NCBI GenBank assembly: GCA_020532085.1
Contig: JAJBAV010000001.1
Span: forward strand, 62,001-126,000
Source: Candidatus Cloacimonadota bacterium
Lineage (GTDB): Bacteria; Cloacimonadota; Cloacimonadia; Cloacimonadales; Cloacimonadaceae
Reading direction: 5' to 3'
DNA length: 64,000 nt
Shown: one piece after another, positions 52,553-61,713 of the stretch
Layout: each line of letters begins with the position of its first letter
How positions within the stretch are numbered: the first letter of the stretch is position 1
Notes under the pieces: model-generated
What the model saw: only the letters and a program-made list of their open reading frames with translations
Told to the model about the DNA's origin: nothing
Database searches by the model: none
Translations under genes and position numbers: made by a program

Positions 52553-55243
52553 TTAGTTCGTTGTTTTTATCGCACGATGATCATTTTTCTTGATCTTCTC
52601 TAATATAAACGTCTTCTGTTCTTGGAATCTTAGATTGTTTGGCTGAAGTTCAAGACCCTTGTTAACATAATCTAATGCATCCCTATGATTATTAGTGTAT
52701 ATATTTATTTTTGCCAGATAATAATATGATATTGCAGTACTGTTCTTTTGGTAAACATCTGGATTATCATATATGCTTTTTAAGAATGCTTCGGAACTCT
52801 TTTTGTAATTATTCATCATTTCTCTACGTAAGCCTTTCTTCCATTGGTTTCGTCCGATTTCATAGTAGCACTTCCCCAAATAATGATATAGACTACACGA
52901 GCTTTTCAATCTAATGGCATTCTGAAAAGCTGCTGCACTCTCAACCAGCTCTTTTTGATTATACAGCCCTATACCCATTTCGGTATGTAACAGGACTTTA
53001 AAATCAAGGTCATCACTAAATGACAGGGCCTTGTTGAAATAGTCCTTATTTACAGAACCTGCAATTTCTAGTTCTACTTTTGCTTTATAATAATATATTA
53101 ATGGATTTTTATCTCCGTACTCAGTAGCTTTTTGAAAATACTCCTCAGATTTGGCAATATCTCCACATTTAGCTCGATTGTATGCTGACAAAGCAAAAGT
53201 ATCAGATAAGGACAAATCTTTTTTGAACGGTTGATGATAAATGGCTGATGATTGTCTAACATCTACTATATCTCGATACTCTTTGAGTCGTAATGTGAGA
53301 TCTTCATTGATTGTTGAATACTCCAATAATTTATTCGTTAAGAATGACCTAGTCAAAGGAAGCATAGAGTAAGAGCCTGGATTCATGGAGTCATGATTAA
53401 TCAAAGAAAGTTTGTTAAGGTACCCTATTATCTCCTCTACATCGAACTCATTTATTGAAGATACGAAACATATGCTGTCTTTCGATGGATTATCAAGGAT
53501 ACAACAACTAAACAGCACCTTCTTTTGCTTCTCGTCAAGCGATTCAAACGTTTGAGCAAAAGAGAATTTCAAGATTTCTTCCTTAGTTGCAAAATTCTTG
53601 GTTTCTATATTTTTTACTAATTTCTTTATAGATGATTCATTCTTTATTTGACCAATTAGAACTTCAGTTGCCAGCGCAACGCCTCCCGTAAAATTATGCA
53701 AGGCTTTAACATCACCGTCCGATATATCAATGTCAAGGCAGAATTTTTCTCTAACCAAGTATTTGCAGAATTCCCGGTAGTCATCGTAATCAAACTCTTT
53801 TACCTCTATGATTTTCTCTGAGCTGCCAAGTTGGTGTCTTGTAGTAAGTAAAATTTTGGTTCCCTCCGACTGATCACCCACTGCTTCAAAAAAATCTAAG
53901 AATGCACTTGGATTTTCTACTGTCTCAAAATTATCCAGTATTAGCAGAAATGAATCCATTGAGAGTATCTCGAGGCATTGTTCTTTTTTGTATTTGAACG
54001 TATGATTTTTATACTCATCGAACCCTGTCGCGTCCAATATTACATTTAACAATTGGTTCAGTTGCGTAAATTTAATCTCTTCTTGTTTAATACCTTCCGG
54101 AGTTAAAAATTCCCATTTTGCGCTGACCCAAATAATGTACTGATATTTCATGCTAGGCAATTCTATTAGAGTTCTGGCCGTCTCAATTGCTATAGCAGAT
54201 TTTCCAACTCCACCTATTCCGCTTACTGTAATCAAATAATGTCTTCGATGGTCTAGATTCCTTATTATTTCACTTATTATCTGTGTCCTACCAATGAATC
54301 TGTCAAAAAAAGGCGTTGGTACATTATGAATAACATTATTGTCTTTTCTCATCATAATTCTTATTGGTACTTCATGCAATAGATCAATATCTTCCTTAAT
54401 TGTCTCCTTAAAAGCCTCTGTTAAGCTCTTCTTTGTAATTGGTGTTTGGTCTATGTCAATGATTTGTTGGTATTGAGGGAAATTCTTCTTATTCACCCCG
54501 CTATATACATATAGTTCTTCATTTGAGCAGATAAGAAATGGCCTTAATGGTATTAGTGAGTCTTTATAGTAATAATAATATTCTCCAACATAGATAGGAT
54601 CATGTCCTTCGATGGATGATATCGGAATATAATACTTTACTATCGGGAAAGAGGAGAAATCATTAAAATCCAGGTTGCCTTCTTTATCTACGTCATAGCT
54701 AGTATTCTTAGATAATAATACTCTACCATCAATAAGGTTATTCAATATCTGGCTGAAGCAAACAAGTGATTCAAAAAGACCTAGTTGATTGATTATCTTT
54801 GCTCTTTCGTCAGTAATCTTCCCATGAGCATATGCCTTATTTCGTATAGTCATTAAATCAGCTATAAAAGTATTAATATCATATGAATTACATGCTCTCT
54901 GCTCATCTGCAGGCCGATACAAATTAGCAATTTCGGTTACACTCTTACCACAATTCGTTTCTTGAATCTTAGAAGATATTTTGTCTGAAAGCGCAAGAAT
55001 CAGAGAGCAGTTCTTCAAAAGATCTGCCCATGATGATGAGAGAGGATTCTTATTGTGAAACCTGTATAAAATCACTTCAATAATGCTTTTACTAACTTTG
55101 TTGACGATTCTTGTGTGAGAGTAATAAATCACAGAATATATTTGCAATATTAGATCAAGAAAGTGAGCACATTTAGCAACTTTTTCTACATCGTTTGTAA
55201 CTAGAGCAGTTTTGTTCTTGAACTCCTCAATCCAGTATACCAT
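52553..55243 (-). CDS. HEPN-NB-ARC-TPR protein, candidate antiviral STAND NTPase
   Basis: 896 residues from ATG 55243, behind GAGG (a TTG at 55270 is also in frame). The N-terminal ~180 residues are helical and carry IRNKAYAHGK, an R-x5-H motif at 134/140, as in HEPN RNases. A middle region (200-300, PLRPFLICSNEELYVYSG) is not recognised. The STAND ATPase follows: VSGIGGVGKSAIA (Walker A, ~340-352), LLILDNFETV (Walker B, ~433-442), KILLTTRH (sensor), and GGVALATEVL. A winged-helix region and TPR-like helical repeats make up the last ~350 residues. It is AT-rich and alone, unlike all neighbours, which suggests horizontal gain. Sensor-effector role is inference. Confidence 0.9.
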   Translation of the reverse strand: MVYWIEEFKNKTALVTNDVEKVAKCAHFLDLILQIYSVIYYSHTRIVNKVSKSIIEVILYRFHNKNPLSSSWADLLKNCSLILALSDKISSKIQETNCGKSVTEIANLYRPADEQRACNSYDINTFIADLMTIRNKAYAHGKITDERAKIINQLGLFESLVCFSQILNNLIDGRVLLSKNTSYDVDKEGNLDFNDFSSFPIVKYYIPISSIEGHDPIYVGEYYYYYKDSLIPLRPFLICSNEELYVYSGVNKKNFPQYQQIIDIDQTPITKKSLTEAFKETIKEDIDLLHEVPIRIMMRKDNNVIHNVPTPFFDRFIGRTQIISEIIRNLDHRRHYLITVSGIGGVGKSAIAIETARTLIELPSMKYQYIIWVSAKWEFLTPEGIKQEEIKFTQLNQLLNVILDATGFDEYKNHTFKYKKEQCLEILSMDSFLLILDNFETVENPSAFLDFFEAVGDQSEGTKILLTTRHQLGSSEKIIEVKEFDYDDYREFCKYLVREKFCLDIDISDGDVKALHNFTGGVALATEVLIGQIKNESSIKKLVKNIETKNFATKEEILKFSFAQTFESLDEKQKKVLFSCCILDNPSKDSICFVSSINEFDVEEIIGYLNKLSLINHDSMNPGSYSMLPLTRSFLTNKLLEYSTINEDLTLRLKEYRDIVDVRQSSAIYHQPFKKDLSLSDTFALSAYNRAKCGDIAKSEEYFQKATEYGDKNPLIYYYKAKVELEIAGSVNKDYFNKALSFSDDLDFKVLLHTEMGIGLYNQKELVESAAAFQNAIRLKSSCSLYHYLGKCYYEIGRNQWKKGLRREMMNNYKKSSEAFLKSIYDNPDVYQKNSTAISYYYLAKINIYTNNHRDALDYVNKGLELQPNNLRFQEQKTFILEKIKKNDHRAIKTTN

Positions 55244-55270
55244 AATAACCTCACTATTTATACTAATCAA

Positions 55271-55590
55271 TGTGTTTCCAACCTAGATGACAATGATAAA
55301 ATTCATGGCTGTATCCACAATATATTGTTTCGCAATATGTTGCATTGAGTATATCAATATGTCTTCTATGCATCTTTTATTAATAACAAAACTTCTTAAT
55401 CCGATAAATTCAACAATTGAACATTCAATTGCAGTCTTATAATTCGTCCAAATCCGTCAAGGTTTTTTTAAGCTTGGAGAAGTATACAACGATTCTCTAG
55501 ACGAATATGTAGCTGGACCAATTTATGATTAATTCGGTATCTATGTAAACAACCACTGGGAATAGAAATGCACTTTAGGCCAGTTATTCA
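55271..55590. other. AT-rich intergenic stretch, no gene seen
   Basis: About 390 bp between the NB-ARC gene and ppdK, AT-rich as the former. I find no tRNA, ORF, or clear repeat. It probably holds the promoters of both divergent genes. Confidence 0.5.
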
Positions 55591-55596
55591 TTGACA
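55591..55596 (+). promoter_or_regulatory. Possible -35 element upstream of ppdK
   Basis: TTGACA lies 61 bp before the ppdK start and is preceded by a T-rich stretch, as before asd. No convincing -10 follows at 16-18 bp. Confidence 0.3.
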
Positions 55597-55656
55597 AAAT
55601 GGCCCCTGCCAAAATCAGGTAAGAAAATATTAAAAAAAACCATTAATGGAGGATAA

Positions 55657-58377
55657 ATGCCTAATACCAAACGTGTTTACCTGTTCGGCAACGGAAGTGC
55701 CGAAGGCAGGGCGGACATGAAGAATCTGCTGGGCGGCAAAGGCGCCAACCTAGCCGAAATGAATCTGATCGGCGTGCCCGTGCCCCCTGGATTCACCATC
55801 ACCACAGACGCCTGCATCGAATTCACCCAGCTGGGCGAAGCCAGGATGCGGGAACTGCTGCTGGCCGAGGTGCAAAGTGCCGTGCAGCACATCGAAGACC
55901 TGATGCACATGAGTTTCGGCTCCAACGAAAACCCGCTGCTGGTCTCGGTTCGCAGCGGTGCCCGGGCCTCCATGCCCGGCATGATGGACACCATCCTGAA
56001 CCTGGGCATGAACGACAACGCGGTGCAGGGCATCATCAAAAAGACCGGCAACGAGCGTTTCGCCTGGGACAGCTACCGCCGCTTCGTGCAGATGTACGGC
56101 GACGTGGTTTTGGGCCTCAAGCCCGCCAGCAAGGAAGAACACGACCCCTTTGAAGTGATCATCGACGCGATGAAACAGGAGCGTGGCGTGCAGCAGGACC
56201 TCGACCTCAGCGCCGCCGACCTGCAGGAACTGGTGGTCCGCTTCAAGAAAGCCGTGAAAGACAACACCGGCCACGATTTTCCGGATGACCCCTGGGAACA
56301 GCTTTGGGGCGCGGTGTTTGCCGTGTTCAACAGCTGGAACAACGACCGGGCCATATTCTACCGCCAGCTGAACGGCATCCCGGACGCCTGGGGCACCGCG
56401 GTGAACGTGCAGGCCATGGTTTTCGGCAACATGGGCGATACCAGCGCCACCGGCGTGGCCTTCACCCGTGACGCCGCCACCGGCGAGAACCTGTTCAACG
56501 GCGAATACCTGATCAACGCCCAGGGCGAAGACGTGGTGGCCGGCATCCGCACCCCGCAGCAGATCACCAAAATCGGATCGCAGCGCTGGGCCGAACTGGC
56601 CGGAGTCTCCGAAGCCGACCGCGCCGCCAAGTATCCCTCCCTGGAAGAGGCGATGCCCACGGTCTATCAGGAACTTTTCGCCACCCAGAAAAAACTGGAA
56701 AACCACGCCAAAGACATGCAGGACATCGAGTTCACCATCCAGGAAGGCAAACTCTGGATGCTGCAAACCCGCAACGGCAAACGCACCGGCTTCGCCATGG
56801 TGAAAGTGGCCATGGACCTGGTGCGAGAGGGCATGATCGACGACAAGACCGCCCTGCTGCGCATGGAACCCAACAAACTGGACGAACTGCTGCATCCCGT
56901 GTTCTCCAAAGCCGGCCTGGCCGGCGCGACCGAGATCGCCAAAGGCCTGCCCGCCTCTCCGGGAGCCGCCACCGGCCAGATCGTCTTCTTCGCCGACGAC
57001 GCCGAAGCCTGGGCCGCCCAGGGCAAGCAGGTGATCCTCTGCCGCCTGGAAACCTCTCCGGAAGACCTGCGCGGCATGAACGTCGCCAAAGGCATCCTCA
57101 CCGCCCGCGGAGGCATGACCTCCCACGCGGCTGTGGTGGCCCGCGGCATGGGCAAATGCTGCGTCTCCGGCGCCGGCGCCCTCAACATCGACAACAAGAC
57201 CCGCACCATGAGCGTGGGCGGCAAAAGCTTCAAGGAAGGCGACTGGATCTCCCTCAACGGCAGCACCGGGCAGGTTTTGGAAGGCAAGATCGAAACCGTG
57301 GACCCGGAACTCAGCGGCGATTTCGCTCAGATCATGGCCCTGGCGGAAAAATACACCAAAATGTACGTGCGCACGAACGCCGACACCCCCAAGGACGCCA
57401 GCGTGGCCCGCAATTTCGGCGCCAAGGGCATCGGCCTCTGCCGCACCGAACACATGTTCTTTGAAGGAGACCGCATCAAAGCCATGCGCGAGATGATCCT
57501 CGCCGCCAACGAAGCCGGGCGCAGAAAGGCTTTGGACAAACTTCTGCCCATCCAGCGCGCCGATTTTGAAGGCATCTTCACCGCCATGGACGGCTTTCCG
57601 GTAACCATCAGGCTGCTGGACCCGCCCCTGCACGAGTTTGTGCCCCACGAGGAGGCGCAGCAGCAGATCATGGCCGACGAACTCGGCCTGCCCCTGCAAA
57701 CCGTGAAGGACCGCGTGAACTCGCTGCACGAGATGAACCCCATGCTGGGCCACCGCGGCTGCCGCCTGGGCAACACCTATCCCGAGATCACTGAAATGCA
57801 GGCCCGGGCGATCATCGAAGCCGCCCTCAGCGTTCAGGCCAAAGGCGTGAAAGTGCTGCCGGAGATCATGGTCCCGCTGATCGGCACCGACGCCGAATTC
57901 AAGCTGCAGGAACAGATCATCCGCGCCACCGCGGAGAAGGTCTTCGCGGAAAAGGGCGCCAAAGTGGAATACCTGGTGGGCACGATGATCGAGATCCCGC
58001 GCGCCGCCCTGGTCGCGGACAAGATCGCCGTGAACGCCGAATTCTTCAGCTTCGGCACCAACGACCTCACCCAGATGACCTTCGGCTACTCGCGCGACGA
58101 CGCCGGGGTCTTCCTGCCGGTTTACATCAGCAAAAACCTGCTGAAACACGACCCCTTCCAGATCCTGGACCAGGAAGGCGTGGGCCAGCTGGTGCAGATG
58201 GGCACCGAGCGCGGACGCCAGACCAGGCCCGACCTGAAGGTGGGGATCTGCGGCGAACACGGCGGCGAGCCCAGCAGCGTGGAATTCTGCCACCGCGTGG
58301 GCATGAGCTACGTGAGCTGCTCACCCTACCGCGTGCCGATCGCCAGGCTGGCCGCGGCCATGGCAGCCATCCGCTAA
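55657..58377 (+). CDS. ppdK: Pyruvate, phosphate dikinase
   Basis: 906 residues, full length. It interconverts pyruvate + ATP + Pi and PEP + AMP + PPi. Seen: the N-terminal ATP-binding domain (VYLFGNGSAEGRADMKNLLG, LVSVRSGARASMPGMMDTIL), the phosphohistidine swivel domain with GGMTSHAAVVARGMGKCCV, and the C-terminal PEP-binding barrel (GLCRTEHMFF, FGTNDLTQMTFGYSRDDAG, GICGEHGGEPSSV). GGAGG precedes the start, and a strong terminator ends the transcript 26 bp after the stop, so it is monocistronic. Probably central in glycolysis/gluconeogenesis of this anaerobe. Confidence 0.98.
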   Translation: MPNTKRVYLFGNGSAEGRADMKNLLGGKGANLAEMNLIGVPVPPGFTITTDACIEFTQLGEARMRELLLAEVQSAVQHIEDLMHMSFGSNENPLLVSVRSGARASMPGMMDTILNLGMNDNAVQGIIKKTGNERFAWDSYRRFVQMYGDVVLGLKPASKEEHDPFEVIIDAMKQERGVQQDLDLSAADLQELVVRFKKAVKDNTGHDFPDDPWEQLWGAVFAVFNSWNNDRAIFYRQLNGIPDAWGTAVNVQAMVFGNMGDTSATGVAFTRDAATGENLFNGEYLINAQGEDVVAGIRTPQQITKIGSQRWAELAGVSEADRAAKYPSLEEAMPTVYQELFATQKKLENHAKDMQDIEFTIQEGKLWMLQTRNGKRTGFAMVKVAMDLVREGMIDDKTALLRMEPNKLDELLHPVFSKAGLAGATEIAKGLPASPGAATGQIVFFADDAEAWAAQGKQVILCRLETSPEDLRGMNVAKGILTARGGMTSHAAVVARGMGKCCVSGAGALNIDNKTRTMSVGGKSFKEGDWISLNGSTGQVLEGKIETVDPELSGDFAQIMALAEKYTKMYVRTNADTPKDASVARNFGAKGIGLCRTEHMFFEGDRIKAMREMILAANEAGRRKALDKLLPIQRADFEGIFTAMDGFPVTIRLLDPPLHEFVPHEEAQQQIMADELGLPLQTVKDRVNSLHEMNPMLGHRGCRLGNTYPEITEMQARAIIEAALSVQAKGVKVLPEIMVPLIGTDAEFKLQEQIIRATAEKVFAEKGAKVEYLVGTMIEIPRAALVADKIAVNAEFFSFGTNDLTQMTFGYSRDDAGVFLPVYISKNLLKHDPFQILDQEGVGQLVQMGTERGRQTRPDLKVGICGEHGGEPSSVEFCHRVGMSYVSCSPYRVPIARLAAAMAAIR

Positions 58378-58402
58378 AGCAATAACACCGTATGAGATAC
58401 AG

Positions 58403-58432
58403 CGCCGGAGACTTGGCTCTCCGGCGTTTTTT
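58403..58432 (+). terminator. Rho-independent terminator of ppdK
   Basis: Stem CGCCGGAGA/TCTCCGGCG (9 bp, 6-base loop) followed by six T. Confidence 0.93.
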
Positions 58433-58523
58433 CATGCCTGTGTTCCGGGTTTGGAGCCCTGCCAGCCAAAAAAGTGGTTGACCGTTTTGGAGAGGATCGA
58501 TTTTATGGAATTGTGAGGTGAAC

Positions 58524-59045
58524 ATGAACGACGAAATTTTTGCAGGACAGGATGTTTCCGACGCCGAGCGGGAAGAGCTGGACGAACGCATCGTGGACCT
58601 GGATGATGACAAGCTGAAGTTTTACGAGAAGCTGCGCAAAAAAGCCAGGGACTGGACGAACGAGAAGACGGGCAAAGCCGGCAACAAGCTGGCCGAATAC
58701 CTTTTTCTGCTGCCGGATTTCTTCATTCTGGTGAGCCGCGTCGCGCTCGACAAACGGGTGCCCACCAAGCGCAAACTGATGCTGGGGGGGATCGTGGCCT
58801 ACGTGATGCTGCCCCTGGACATCATTCCGGATTTCATTCCCATCCTGGGTTCGGTGGACGACCTGGTGCTGGTGGTGATGGGGCTGAACATGCTGCTCAA
58901 CGAAGTTGACCAGAAAGTGCTGGAAGACAACTGGAGCGGCGAGGGCGACGTTTTGCACCTGATGCAGAAGATCACCGCCACGGCCGAGAAATTTTTGGAC
59001 CAAAAAGTGCTGGCCCGCATCAAGAAGTGGCTCAAGATCAAGTAG
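58524..59045 (+). CDS. YkvA/DUF1232-family membrane protein
   Basis: 173 residues from ATG 58524 behind GTGAGG. The charged N-terminal half is helical. VPTKRKLMLGGIVAYVMLPLD then DIIPDFIPILGSVDDLVLV is the DUF1232 signature, with short hydrophobic helices. The function of the family is unknown. It is 4 bp from the RdgB-phosphohexomutase fusion gene and so in the same operon. A GTG two codons earlier is in frame. Confidence 0.88.
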   Translation: MNDEIFAGQDVSDAEREELDERIVDLDDDKLKFYEKLRKKARDWTNEKTGKAGNKLAEYLFLLPDFFILVSRVALDKRVPTKRKLMLGGIVAYVMLPLDIIPDFIPILGSVDDLVLVVMGLNMLLNEVDQKVLEDNWSGEGDVLHLMQKITATAEKFLDQKVLARIKKWLKIK

Positions 59046-59049
59046 GCGC

Positions 59050-61008
59050 GTGCACAAACTTCTGATCGCCTCCCGGAATCCGGACAAGATCGCCGAGCTC
59101 CGCGCGCTGCTGGCCGGAACGGCAATGGAGGTCTTTTCCCTGCTCGATTTTGAGGACCTTCCCGCCACGCTGGAGGACCAGGACACCCTGCGCGGCAACG
59201 CGGCCAAGAAAGCCCTGGAAGCGGCGAAGCACACCGGAATGCTCTGCCTGGCCGACGACACGGGCCTGTTCATCGATGCCCTGGACGGCCAGCCCGGGAT
59301 CTACGCCGCCCGCTTTGCCGGCGAGCATTGCAGCTATAAAGACAACCGGGACAAGGCTTTGCGGATGCTGGAAGGCGTCTCCGACCGCCGCGCGGAGTTT
59401 CGCACCTGCGCGGTCCTGGCCGCCCCGGACGGAGTGGTGGCATTCACCGAAGGCATCATGCCGGGTTCCATCTCCACCAGTGAACGCGGCAGCAACGGCT
59501 TTGGCTATGACTCCATCTTCATTCCGGAGCCGGGAGAACGCAGCTACGCCGAGATGACCGACACCGAAAAGAACGCGCATTCCCACCGGGCCAAGGCTTT
59601 GGAAGCCATGCTGCCCATCCTGAAAGATATCATGGAATCAGATAAGGAGGTTAACATGATCGAACCCCAGGTATTCCGCCAATACGACATTCGCGGCATA
59701 GTTGACGAAGAACTGAACGAAGAATCATACTACTTGATAGGCAAAGGTTTTGGCAGCTATCTGCGCCAGCAAGGCCTGAAAACGATAGCCCTGGGCGGCG
59801 ACGCCCGGCTTACCACCCCGAAAATGATGCAGGCCTTTGTGAAAGGGGCTTTGGAGACGGGCTGCGACATCACCGACATCGGCATAGTGGCCACTCCCGT
59901 GCTCTACTACGCCATTTGGAAGCTGAAAACCGACGCCGGCGCCATGGTCACCGCCAGCCACAATCCCTCCCAGTACAATGGCTGCAAACTTAATCTGGGA
60001 CTGGGTTCCGTTTACGCGGAAGAGCTGCAGAAGGTGCTGAAGATCATCCAAGCCGGCGATTTTGCCAGCGGCGCGGGCAGATATGCCAAAGACGACTCGG
60101 TGAACGCTGATTACATCGACTACATCACCGCCAACATCCATCTGGAGCGGCCGGTGAAGGTGGCGATCGACGGCGGCAATGGCATGGGCGGGCCCTATCT
60201 GCCGGAGATCCTTTCCCGGCTGGGCTGCGAACTCATCGAAATGTATTGCGAGCCAGACGGCACTTTCCCGAACCACCATCCGGACCCCACCGTGGCCAAG
60301 AACATGGTGGACCTCGCCCGGGCCGTGGTGGAAGCGGAATACGAACTGGGCATAGGCCTGGACGGTGACGCGGACCGCATCGGCGTGGTGGATGAAAAGG
60401 GCAAAATGCTCTTCGGTGACCAGATCCTGAACATCCTGGCCCGCGACTATCTGAAGACAAACCAGGGCAAGACCATCATCGCCGACGTGAAATGCTCCAA
60501 AAACCTCTACGACGACATCCGCAAGCATGGAGGCGTGCCCATGATGTATAAAACCGGCCACGCCAACATCAAGATGAAGATGAAGGAAATCGGGGTGGAT
60601 TTCGCCGGCGAGATGAGTGGCCACGTGTTTCTGGGTGACCGCTATCTGGGCTTCGATGACGCCATCTACGTAAGCTGCCGCCTGATCGAGATTGTTTCCC
60701 AAACCGACGCCCCCGTAAGCACTTACCTGGCCGACCAGCCAAAGATGTACAACACCCCGGAACTGCATCTGAAATGCGCCGACGAGCGGAAATTCGAGGT
60801 GGTGGCCAGGGTCTGCGAGGAATTCAAGGCCGAGGGATACGACGTGAACGACATCGACGGCGCCCGCATCACCTTCAGCGATGGCTGGGGACTGGTTCGC
60901 GCCTCAAACACCACCCCGGTGCTGGTAACCCGCTTCGAGGCGGAATCCGAAGCCCGCATGCACGAGATCCAGGCCTTGATCGAAGGAAAGATCAACAAGT
61001 ATCTCTGA
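59050..61008 (+). CDS. RdgB/HAM1 pyrophosphatase fused in frame to a phosphoglucomutase/phosphomannomutase
   Basis: 652 codons from GTG 59050 without a stop. Residues 1-195: house-cleaning NTP pyrophosphatase with ASRNPDKIAELRALL, LADDTGLFIDALDGQPG, GSNGFGYDSIF and AHSHRAKALE. Residues 203-652: phosphohexomutase with PQVFRQYDIRGI, TASHNPSQYNGCKL (catalytic Ser303), GIGLDGDADRIGVVD (metal), GEMSGHVFLGDR and RASNTTPVLV. The first half hydrolyses dITP/XTP-like nucleotides; the second interconverts hexose 1- and 6-phosphates. The linker holds a perfect AAGGAGG and an ATG (59656), so a free mutase is probably also made. Whether the fused form exists is the open point. Confidence 0.9.
   Translation: MHKLLIASRNPDKIAELRALLAGTAMEVFSLLDFEDLPATLEDQDTLRGNAAKKALEAAKHTGMLCLADDTGLFIDALDGQPGIYAARFAGEHCSYKDNRDKALRMLEGVSDRRAEFRTCAVLAAPDGVVAFTEGIMPGSISTSERGSNGFGYDSIFIPEPGERSYAEMTDTEKNAHSHRAKALEAMLPILKDIMESDKEVNMIEPQVFRQYDIRGIVDEELNEESYYLIGKGFGSYLRQQGLKTIALGGDARLTTPKMMQAFVKGALETGCDITDIGIVATPVLYYAIWKLKTDAGAMVTASHNPSQYNGCKLNLGLGSVYAEELQKVLKIIQAGDFASGAGRYAKDDSVNADYIDYITANIHLERPVKVAIDGGNGMGGPYLPEILSRLGCELIEMYCEPDGTFPNHHPDPTVAKNMVDLARAVVEAEYELGIGLDGDADRIGVVDEKGKMLFGDQILNILARDYLKTNQGKTIIADVKCSKNLYDDIRKHGGVPMMYKTGHANIKMKMKEIGVDFAGEMSGHVFLGDRYLGFDDAIYVSCRLIEIVSQTDAPVSTYLADQPKMYNTPELHLKCADERKFEVVARVCEEFKAEGYDVNDIDGARITFSDGWGLVRASNTTPVLVTRFEAESEARMHEIQALIEGKINKYL
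59644..59658 (+). promoter_or_regulatory. Internal ribosome binding site and start of the mutase
   Basis: AAGGAGG (59644-59650) lies 5 bases before ATG 59656, which opens the mutase half exactly where the family begins (MIEPQVFRQYDIRG). This is the best ribosome binding site in the window, placed inside the open frame of the fusion. Confidence 0.85.
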
Positions 61009-61025
61009 GCCTGCTCCAAAGCTCT

Positions 61026-61057
61026 GAAAACCCGGCGCCAAGCGGTTCCGGGTTTTC
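61026..61057 (+). terminator. Probable terminator after the mutase
   Basis: GAAAACCCGG/CCGGGTTTTC, 10-bp stem with 12-base loop, then T/C-rich TCTTGCCTTTTG. The T-tract is imperfect. Confidence 0.6.
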
Positions 61058-61230
61058 TCTTGCCTTTTGTTGCCAGGTTCGGGCCGGGGGCAGGCCGGCA
61101 GGGGAAAAAGAGAGCCTGAAAGATAATGCTTTACAAAATATACGCCCGGGTATAGCAGGCGTGCAGATGAAAATTTTTAAGGGAAACACCCTTGACTGGC
61201 AGTACCAAGTACAGACAAAGGACTAGCAGG

Positions 61231-61713
61231 ATGAAGACAGCAAAGTTCAGGGCGAGGCTGAAGAAGATCAATCTGAGAAAGTTGATCAGCTTTCATCTGA
61301 TCGCCTGGTTGGGCACGCTGGTGAACCTCGCTGTTCTGTGGCTAACCCACGGCGTCCTGAAGATGCCCCTGCTGATCGCCGGCGCTGTGGCGATCGAAGT
61401 GGCCATCATCCACAATTTCACGGGACACTACTTCATCACCTGGAAAGACCGCACCAAGCGCTCTCCCGGCAATTATTTCAACTTGCTGCTGCGCTACAAC
61501 ATCGTGACCGCGTCCATAGATTTTGTGGTAAACCTGGGCATCTTGTGGCTGCTGAACCACTTTCTGGGCGTCCACTACATGGCCGCGAGCGTGGCGGGAC
61601 AGATCCTGGGACCGCTCTTCAAGCTGCTGGCAAACGAATATCTGGTATTCCCCAAACGAAAGCAAAAACAGACCTCCGTGCCTGCTGACAAGGAGATCAG
61701 GGAGAAAGCATGA
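61231..61713 (+). CDS. GtrA-family membrane protein
   Basis: 160 residues from ATG 61231 (AAAGGA 8-9 bases upstream; a TTG at 61192 is also in frame). Four membrane helices; ISFHLIAWLGTLVNLAVLWL, VEVAIIHNFTGHYFITWKDR-type motif (IIHNFTGHYFITW), and FKLLANEYLVFP match GtrA, which moves or helps use polyprenyl-linked sugars in surface glycan modification. It overlaps the CDP-alcohol phosphotransferase gene by 4 bp. Confidence 0.9.
   Translation: MKTAKFRARLKKINLRKLISFHLIAWLGTLVNLAVLWLTHGVLKMPLLIAGAVAIEVAIIHNFTGHYFITWKDRTKRSPGNYFNLLLRYNIVTASIDFVVNLGILWLLNHFLGVHYMAASVAGQILGPLFKLLANEYLVFPKRKQKQTSVPADKEIREKA

Noticed and set aside
52553-55243. LuxR/MalT-type transcription activator
   Set aside because: NTPase and TPR parts fit, but there is no C-terminal HTH and the N-terminus carries an HEPN-like motif instead.
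55750-58293. 847-codon open frame on the minus strand
   Set aside because: Exact antisense of ppdK; His/Val/Gly-rich translation typical of shadows in GC-rich genes.
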